NCBI GenBank assembly: GCA_932521025.1
Contig: OW051468.1
Span: 5,704,064 to 5,768,063 of the forward strand
Reading direction: 5' to 3'
DNA from: Oscheius onirici
Lineage: Eukaryota; Nematoda; Chromadorea; Rhabditida; Rhabditidae
DNA length: 64,000 nt
Both the position numbers and the translations under genes were made by a program. The number at the start of each line of letters is the position of its first letter. Positions within the stretch are counted from its first letter, which is position 1. Shown here piece after piece: positions 56,735-64,000 of the stretch. The notes beneath the pieces were generated by a model. That model was not told where the DNA came from. It made no database searches and was given only the letters and a program-made list of their open reading frames with translations.

Positions 56735-58506
56735 ATGATTGGCGATGTGCAGTCAATCATGGGCGGCGATTCTGGCCCGTCTCAAGCCAGTGGATCAAAG
56801 AAGGTAGGGGAAAATGTGAATTTACATGAAACACTCTTTTAGACCACAACGAAAACCTTCAAAAAACCTGAAGGAATGACCAGAGAATTGTTCAATTTGT
56901 TGAATACACAGGAGACGAAAGACATTCAGTCGATGATGCCCGTTCCCATCAAAACCGGCTACCGAAGACAGAAAGCTCAGGTTTTTATCTTGTTGTAATT
57001 TATTTTTTTTCTCTCTAGATTGGTCTGCGAGCTGTTCGTCGCTACAAATGGATTCCGTTCGAGAACCAGGCTCGATCCGACGGTCTAAAACTGTTCCACT
57101 GGGAACGAGAGGACAAGATGAACAATAATGAGCCGTACATTTTTGCCCGCTTTAATAAGGTCATCAACATTCCGACCTACACGGACGAGGAATACAACAA
57201 GTGTCTGAAAACGAGCAAATGGAGTCGGGAAGAGACTGACTACCTCTTTGGAATATGTCGTCGCTTCGATATCCGCTGGCCCATTGTACACGATCGCTAC
57301 GACAAGACCAAATTCGGGACCAACAGGTCGATTGAGGATTTGAAAGAGAGATACTACTCTGTGGTTCATGAACTTGCCTTACTGATCGATCCAAACACGG
57401 CTCCAATTTGTTACGACGCTGAGCACGAGAGGCGAAGGAAGGAACAAATGAATAAACTCTGGGACAGGACGCCTGAAGAGGTGAGGAAAGATCATAGAAA
57501 AATACAAAAAGGGGGTTCAGATCGAAGAAGAGGAGGAACTCGTTAAACAGATGAAGATCATCGAGTCGAGGAAGAGAGAACGTGAGAGGAAAGCTCAAGA
57601 TTTACAGAAACTCATTAGTATGGGAGACGGCCCTCATAGTCCGAGTCCGTAAGTTTTTTTTCAGCTGGAATATTTTACATCATTACTGTTCCAGTGGAGG
57701 TGTCTCTCCGGCCATTACAAAGAAAAAATCTGGGTTCCGGTCTAAACTCACAGGAGGCAGCGGGTCCAATGGTGCGGCATTCAATCCAGTGAGTTTGTCA
57801 TTCCAAATTTTTTTCAATTCGTTATCATGTTCAACATAAGAATAGGACTTCTTATGCTAATACTCATATTCAGGGTGACGTGGCGGTTGTTCCTCTCCGC
57901 TTCTCCGACTTCCGCACAGCCGGTGCTCATCTTCGTAGTCACGAAATGAAACTACCGACAAATGTCGGCCAGAAAAAGCTAAAGAACATTGAGGTTGTAC
58001 TCGAAAAATCTAACATGGGTAGGCCGAAATACAAGTCCGAATTTAAAAACAAACTCCAGAAATGAATCCAATGGGAAATGAGGCTATTGTCCAGGTTTAC
58101 AACGACTTCCGTAGTCAGATCATGCTTCTCCAGGAGCTGAAGTCGACATTGTTCACGGCCGAGTTCGAACTGGAGGCTCTCAAGAACAAGATGGCAGCTG
58201 ATGGCCGGGTAAGTATTTCCCGGTTAAAATTAAACTCTTTTTAGCACATTGACATCGAGCCCCGAATGCGGATCTCGAACATCCCCGAAGGTGGTTGGGA
58301 CGAGTCTGTCATCACTGGAGAGGAAGATGCTTCCACCTCGACCAGAAGACTCACCTCTTATATTGACCACTCAAATTCGGCAGGAAATCCCGGATTGGTA
58401 TGTTTTCTGTCTCTTTGGTTGTGAAGACTATTTTTAGGCCCGGAAGAGGAAGAGTACAGCGCAGACTCCAATTCAGATGGACACTCGTCGAGTGAGAAAG
58501 GTTTAA
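56735..58506 (+). CDS. DMAP1: DMAP1 / Swc4-Eaf2 chromatin subunit
   Basis: DMAP1 is a shared subunit of the NuA4/TIP60 acetyltransferase and SRCAP/SWR1 H2A.Z-exchange complexes. Nine or so exons give FKKPEGMTRELFNLL, RRYKWIPFENQARSDG, PYIFARFNKVINIPTY, the SANT/Myb-like domain WSREETDYLFGICRRFDIRW and DRYDKTKF..RSIEDLKERYY, then AEHERRRKEQMNKLWDRTPEE and KLPTNVGQKKLKNIE. The C-terminal exon ends in a basic patch (ARKRKSTAQT) and stops at 58506. About 430 aa, in the family range (human 467). The Caenorhabditis counterpart is ekl-4. Confidence 0.93.
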
Positions 58507-58709
58507 GAAGTGATCTCCTGAATAAATTGTGTGCTCTGTATTCCGTGAATCTTATAAATGAGAAAAAGTTCTACGCAGTCAGCTTGACTCTTTGTCGGCG
58601 AACTTCAAGAATTGTTCCTCGGAGAGAAAACTTTCAGTAATAGTTTTATCTACAGTTCAAAATAAATATATTTGGCTGGGAAACAAAGAGGAGATCAAAG
58701 TGAGTATGT

Positions 58710-60215
58710 TCAACTGGAAAGAGACTTGATTCCGAGATCGGGAGCACCGGCAGCTGATCGGATATTGGTCACAACTGTACGGTTATTTGGTGCCTGAGTT
58801 GTTCTGATAGGGACCATTGGACGTTCATGCTCCTCGTCATATCCACCAGCACGAATTTCTCTCAATCTCTCCAACTGCTGGGAACTGATCGGGAGAGCAG
58901 ATCGGAAGACGAGCCACTTGACCGTCTCACGGAAAGGTTCCGTCGTTTCACTGCCATCGTAGATCCAGAAATCTTTCGTCTTTTCGATTGAAGGAAACAG
59001 GCCGTTGAAGTTGAAATTGTGTACCTAAAGAAGACATTTGTATTGTTTCAGATTCAAAAAAATATTCCCACCTTGGCCTCATTTCCCTTGTAGGTGACAT
59101 TTTTGAGCAGCTCGACGAAGGGCGAAATGGCCGGATTGTCGTCATGGGATTCATTCAGAAAGACGGCTACGATCAGCACACCATTCGGCTGCTTTAAGGC
59201 AACATCCATAGATGAGAAGCGCGTGTTTCGATGAACCAGATGCAGTTCTCCAGCATAGCCGACTCCGCCAATGGTATGCTCAGAGCCGTTCATCGGCTCG
59301 GTTCCCCAATGCCAATGGACAGCATCCAGATGGAACTGCTCCTCTGCCATGAAAGAAATTGCCAGTTCACTGTCGTTTCCTGAAAGATCGTTGTTGCTGT
59401 TTGTGTAGAAAATGGTCTAATGTCACAGCAAGATCACGACTTAAGGTGTGACACTACAAGGGAAGAGTGTTACCGATAGCTGTTCCGAAGAGCTCTAGAA
59501 AGAATTTTTGTTAAAATACAAAAGTGTTTCCACAAGCTTTATCCAAAGACTTTTCAAAAGTGCCGAAACAAGCCCTTACCTTCCCGAATGACGGAAACGA
59601 CTGCTCCTGTGTTAACAATCTTGAAATCGCCCGAATTGTGATATTCGACTCGAAACTCGGCATTCTGAAGATGTTCCCCAAACGATGTGATGACCGGCAC
59701 GATATCAATGGGACTCTGATTTCGGCCCAAGGTGGGAATGTTCAAGACCTTTCCCAAGCTGTCCAACTTAACCTTATTCAAGAGTCCATTCTTCGCATTC
59801 ATGGCACTCTCAATGAGGCGTGGAGCTCCGTCCTGAAATAATTCTGTCCTCATTAAATGTGAATCTCCTGGGGGCATTTGATCTCAGGCGTGAAATATAA
59901 TCCGTCGGCGTACACATTGGCACACACGGGACGACGCTTCTGCCATTTTTGGCGAGAGGAAAATACTGGGCGAATACTGGACATAAGCAGAGTTTTGGAA
60001 CCGTATATTTCAGATACACGAAATCACTTTTAGTTTACGATGTTCTTGTAGCTTTTTTTTTCAATTTTTCAGAAGATACCTAACCATGAAAAGGCCCGCT
60101 TCAATCACAAAAGTACCTTCAAAGACTGCAGCTGATTAGGTGCCTCTGATGCCAATGTGATGGTCTTCTCTTTGAGAGACTGCAGTCGACCAGTTATTTG
60201 GCCAAGAAAGGCCAT
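58710..60215 (-). CDS. Alpha-carbonic anhydrase
   Basis: Alpha-CA fold in five exons: GRNQSPIDI at the substrate entrance, then zinc ligands in VHWHWG (two His) and GELHLVH (third His), SEHTIGG, and DGSETTEPFRETVKWLV near the C-terminus. The proton-shuttle segment NNGH is here NTGA, so the usual His64 is absent, and the usual LTTPPC is ETTEPF. The N-terminus (MAFLGQITGRLQSL) is an amphipathic helix with no signal peptide, and the usual N-terminal W-x-Y motif is missing. It should hydrate CO2, probably slowly, in the cytosol or a mitochondrion; this is inferred. The first-exon join (60117) is supported by phase only. Confidence 0.85.
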
Positions 60216-61175
60216 TCTTCTCCTGAACACAACACCTTCATCAAGAATCTTCTAAGAAAGAGAGAAAACAAAAGTTATAAATTATTCAAGACCATTATGA
60301 ACAAGACCTGATTGCGTATTCGCTCACGTCATCTAGGAAAAAGGCCTGGAAGACGACCAGAGAATTCAATCTGGTTAAAGCCGTAGCATAATGTGGTATG
60401 GGAGAGAATCTTCGGACTGACAAAAGGCTTTCATCAGATTAGAGAGAATGGGACGAGGAATTTTTGGATAATGCGAATTTCAATGGAAGACCTTTCAAAG
60501 AACCTTACTTGTTCTATTGGACAGACAAAAACGGAGGCAGAATGGGTAAGGCGTGTTGCTGGGCGACCAAGGGAGGGCCGAGTTGTATCTCTGAATGAAA
60601 TCCCCATCGGATAATAGAGGCAGGAATTTGAAGAGAGAGAGAGAGGAGCCGGCCGAATTGATTTTCGATGTGGATGGCCCCCACCCAAGGTATGTACTCG
60701 TGTAGTCTCTCCGCTGCGCAAAGAGAAGAAGAAGAAAGAAAAGGCACTACTGGCGAGTAATACGCCATGGCGCATATTCGATTCTGCCTTGGCCTCTTCT
60801 ATGGATTGGTTTCTTTCGGGTTTGGGACGGGACCCCCACTTGTTCCGCGATAGACAGCAGGAAACCCTGATGGCCCGATTGATGTCTGGCTGTCTCTTGC
60901 TCGAGTTCTGGATTCAGTTTATGTAAATATAAAGGTACCAAACATAAACAGTAGAGAACAGTTGTAAGCACTGAACAAAACGGCGTGAGACAACAACTGA
61001 TCAGAAGTTTGACAAGGACGGGGTGGAACAGAAAAATTCAATCTCGACTTCTTCTTAAGACTGTTGGACCACGATCACGGGTAGAGACACAGTAAGATAA
61101 CAGGTATACTATGAAACAAGCCAAAACAAAACAGCCGAAGTTTTTATTAGCCGCAGTTTCGTCGGTCTCTCTGTC
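60216..61175. other. Intergenic, no gene seen
   Basis: About 0.96 kb between the carbonic anhydrase start and the 3' end of the next minus-strand gene. Short ORFs on both strands lack support. Probably carbonic anhydrase promoter DNA. Confidence 0.4.
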
Positions 61176-61947
61176 TCAGTAGACAAACTCTTTGAGACGA
61201 GCCGCCAGCTGCTCGGCTTCTTCCTTGGTAGCGGGACTGGCCAGCATCAGGACAGCATCAGCCGCCGAAATTGGCTGGACTTGGCTTTTTGCGAAAGTGT
61301 CCTCGACGACGTTGACCTGGTAGCTCATGTCCTGGACTCTGTTGAGCAGATCGTCCACGTCGAATTTGTTCTCAAACTGGTAGTGTTCCTTGTGGACGGA
61401 CATGACCTGTTCCATCAGCTTGTCCACCTCCTGTTCCAGCTTGTTCAAGTCATCCAACTGCTGCGGATCGGCTTCTAGATAGGCACAAAGTTTCTTCATA
61501 GTCGTCATGTGCTGGTCTCTGTTCTTCGCATTGGCCAGACGACCCGAATAGACGGCCTCCCCGAAGCGCAGGACCGACTGCTTCAACAGCTCCAGACGTC
61601 TGTTTTGCTCCTCGGGAAGATGTTTCAGCTCCGAGAGAAACTTGTCACGACGGCGGCGACTGCTCTCGATTCGCTTCAAAGCGTCCTCCGATGTCTGACA
61701 CAGCAGCTCCACCATGCTCTACAATTTGCAAATTTCTGGCGTGTTTGGTGTCATTTTAAAGCATTTGAATCAATAACATGGACCGTATTTCAGTGCAAAA
61801 GTAGAATTTCTTGGCTTCAATCTAGCAAGGGCTTTTCAATAGCATCTGCAAGATAATGTGACGAACCTGTTCATTCTCTGGCAGTGGAAAAGGCGATGGA
61901 GAGGGAGAGCTGGTAGCGGAGAATCCGGAGCTAGAGGACGAAGTCAT
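61176..61947 (-). CDS. Unrecognised coiled-coil protein
   Basis: Exon 1 (61947-61867) codes a Ser/Pro-rich leader (MTSSSSSGFSATSSPSPSPF). Exon 2 (61718-61176) codes about 180 residues of nearly continuous helix (LEQEVDKLMEQVMSVHKEHY). Phase agrees, and AATAAA follows the stop near 61142. The intron acceptor overlaps a 12-bp palindrome AATTTGCAAATT. Its two-exon layout and divergent neighbour on + (62290) resemble the pair at 24.9-26.4 kb. No family is recognised. Confidence 0.7.
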
Positions 61948-62289
61948 CGCGTTCGATTTGAATACAACTCGTTTTGAAAATTAACAGTTTTTTATAGTTC
62001 CATTGAAAAGTTTTGTTCCAATGGTAATTAGCAAGAGCCGTGACTAATTGGATTCCGTACGACAGGAAACGTCCTAGAAGACAACCGCCTTCAAGATAGA
62101 GACTTCCTCAAGAAATGCTTCGATATACCCTGGTGGACTGCTTCAAGTGAACAGTGGAATATAGTCATTGTCCAACATAGATAATTCTACGATTTGGAAA
62201 TAAATAATAATAATTAGCAAAACTTTTGAAAGCTTGTAACTTTTGGACAAAACACTCATCCTTTCCAGTTCTGTTGTGACTGTGTCCGG

Positions 62290-62790
62290 ATGTATCGACT
62301 GAACGGGAAGCACTTCTTCCGACTGCAGACGAATGTGGATCGAGTGATGTTGTTCGACTACGAGAAGGGCAAAAAGAAGACGTTCGAGCTGGCTCTGAAG
62401 AACAACAGCACCTCTAAGCAGACCACCGTCCTCTTAACTTTCAGTGGAGATCCGGATGCGACAGTCGAGAGTCCGCCCGAGATTCACCACTGCGCCATCT
62501 ACCACATGAGCTATCCGTTCAAGAAGAGCAAGAAGCAGCACAGAGATGCCGACGAGGTCTGGGAAGACGCCAAGGAAATGTGGAAGAAGGTGAACAAAGA
62601 GAAGCCGAATCGTCTATTCTACGAGAATCAGACTGCCCGACAATACTATCTCATCGATCTGGTCGAGGCGGGAGAGCTGAAAGACGAAGATCAGGACCCG
62701 AATCTCTCGACCAAATGGACCGACGAGGCTGAAACTTCGGACGGCGAACTGTGGCCCGATGTCGCTGCAGAAGAAGAGCCCGTTTTCTAG
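62290..62790 (+). CDS. Unrecognised intronless protein
   Basis: A 166-aa single exon. The N-terminal half looks like a beta-rich domain (FFRLQTNVDRVMLFDYEKGK, then FELALKNNSTSKQTTVLL), reminiscent of an MSP/Ig-like fold. The C-terminal half is Lys/Asp-rich and helical with an acidic tail (AAEEEPVF). AATAAA lies about 18 bases after the stop. The MSP-like suggestion is only a shape impression; no diagnostic residues are seen. Confidence 0.7.
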   Translation: MYRLNGKHFFRLQTNVDRVMLFDYEKGKKKTFELALKNNSTSKQTTVLLTFSGDPDATVESPPEIHHCAIYHMSYPFKKSKKQHRDADEVWEDAKEMWKKVNKEKPNRLFYENQTARQYYLIDLVEAGELKDEDQDPNLSTKWTDEAETSDGELWPDVAAEEEPVF

Positions 62791-63056
62791 ACCATAATGA
62801 CTCTGCAATAAAGAAACATTTGCTGTTTTTCTGGTTTCTGTCATGTTTCAAGAAACATTTACTGAAAAGTTGCATTCGTTTTTATTCCGCGTAAACTGCA
62901 ATTTTGCAGTAAGAAAACAACAATGCATAAAATCTGTACCATCCAGGCAAGAGATCGAAAATACTTGGAGAGAATAAATAATAATGACCACCGTAATTGA
63001 AAAATGCTGACCGGTCTCGTGTGTTGTAAGGATCCTGAGAGAAATATTAGACGGGA

Positions 63057-64000
63057 GGAGGCTCCATGGGATCAAAGTATCTGAAATTATATTGTTTGCA
63101 AAATAAAAAAAAATTACTGAGGTGTTTGTTTGTATATTTCACGGAGCATGTCCTTACAGTCGGCCACGTCTTTGACTAATTTTATGACCGTTCGGAAAGT
63201 CGAGAGGGATTTGTTTAGCAGCCATTGCGGGTTATGCTTGTGGGTGGTGGCTTGCTGGAAATACGGTCAGTGAAAAAAGGAACGAAGAAATAGTACCGTT
63301 ATAAAGTTGAGGAAGAAGGAGTTGAACTCGTTTATTCCACCACGCATACCCATCGGAATTTTCGGCAGAATGGTCTCGAGTGTCTGCTTTAAATACGTCA
63401 CAGCCAATGCCGTCTGATCGTCCATTCCGGGAACAGAGAACATGCCGAGGAAGACCGGATCTCGGGCAAGTTGAGCCCTCAGCTGGACGATACTATTAGC
63501 GCTCTGCAAGGCAACATTCTGTCGTGCCAAGTGCTGCTGCATCACAATATTGTTGTAGTTGGCTTGTGTGAATGCCGCACGGGGATTCGTCTGAAATTTG
63601 TGAATTTTAAAGAGTAGAAGTCAACAAAATACCTTTTCTCGCTCATACTCGTCCCAGGCGTCTTTCAGTTCCTCCTCCGTCAATTTCTCATCGTCAACCT
63701 GAGCGAAAAGTGTATCGTGTTGGAAATAATTGACGACTGCGTCGGTATTTGAGAGAAGAACGTCGGCGAGAAGTCTGTCTTTCGGCGGAGCAAAAGCCGG
63801 TCGACTGTCAGCAGAATTCTTGTCCAACTCGTTCGGATCGAATCTGAATTTTCTGTTGTGAAGAAAAGAGGGTTAAAATACTTGTAGAGCTCATCCAAAT
63901 CGTGGCCTTCGTAGTGACGCTGAATTTGAGCCTCGTCTACTACCCGCATAGAAGTCGATTCCTTCGTAACCTGGCGCTTATAGATGCGCTCCTCCATCGT
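63057..64000 (-). CDS. xnp-1: ATRX / XNP-1 chromatin remodeller, C-terminal part
   Basis: Cut at the window end. The exons encode [20 protein letters not shown] and a domain equal to the post-helicase region of ATRX (human EEKIYDRQVTKQSLSFRVVD). Next come [10 protein letters not shown] and [12 protein letters not shown], with [17 protein letters not shown] matching ATRX LTEEERKAAWAEYEAEK. The tail ([28 protein letters not shown]) ends DPMEPPPV at TAA 63057-63059. ATRX is a SNF2-type ATPase that deposits H3.3 in heterochromatin; its ATPase domain lies beyond 64000. Splice joins within this part agree in phase. Confidence 0.9.

Noticed and set aside
1-64000. CRISPR arrays, bacterial operons or phage genes
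   Set aside because: Spliceosomal introns throughout and no direct-repeat spacer arrays; the window is eukaryotic.

Overview
The window looks like a compact nematode genome. Introns are mostly 35 to 60 bases (GTAAGT to TTTTCAG). Many start codons sit within a few bases of a bare 3' splice acceptor, as expected for spliced-leader trans-splicing. There is a DUF19 (T20D4.11-like) secreted protein, a family known essentially from nematodes, and a pair of small saposin-like proteins. Several genes have direct Caenorhabditis counterparts (class IX myosin, ATRX, DMAP1, rps-20). I cannot fix the species or clade.

Layout, left to right. 0-6.2 kb: a same-strand cluster WDR12, CIR1 and a small coiled-coil protein, probably an operon. 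6.2-9.4 kb: a single-pass LRR membrane protein (-). 9.4-13.9 kb: mostly non-coding. 13.9-16.6 kb: a Met/Gly/Pro-rich protein, a short secretory-pathway J-protein, a small zinc-ribbon protein and a basic ORF. 17.7-24.7 kb: a TRAK/Milton kinesin-dynein adaptor (-). 24.9-26.9 kb: a divergent pair of unrecognised genes around TTTGCAAA palindromes, then a 66-aa ORF. 27-30 kb: two weak gene models and a decayed tandem array. 30.3-32.5 kb: a Headcase homologue. 33.8-34.5 kb: a long inverted repeat. 34.9-35.7 kb: DUF19 protein. 35.9-39.0 kb: a secreted flavin amine oxidase with a repetitive tail. 42.1-44.3 kb: two saposin-like genes. 45.6-52.7 kb: myosin IX with RA, motor, IQ, two C1 and RhoGAP domains. 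53.4-64 kb: an unrecognised protein, RNF146, rps-20, DMAP1, an alpha-carbonic anhydrase, two more unrecognised proteins and the C-terminal end of ATRX.

Mobile DNA is the most distinctive content. Two 477-bp terminal-inverted-repeat elements differ by one base as I read them. Each carries two convergent tRNA-like promoters and a 20-bp perfect palindrome, and each lies in an intron in the same orientation relative to its host gene. Three other TIR elements (about 869, 836 and 206 bp), a 175-bp-arm inverted repeat, a duplicated segment of about 400 bp and a decayed 370-400-bp tandem array are also present.

The genes do not form one pathway. They fall into nuclear functions (WDR12 ribosome biogenesis, CIR1 splicing/corepression, DMAP1 and ATRX chromatin, RNF146 ubiquitin), cytoskeleton and transport (TRAK, myosin IX), and secreted or surface proteins (LRR, DUF19, saposins, amine oxidase). 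Exon models were assembled by eye from splice signals, reading phase and family similarity. No search was run.
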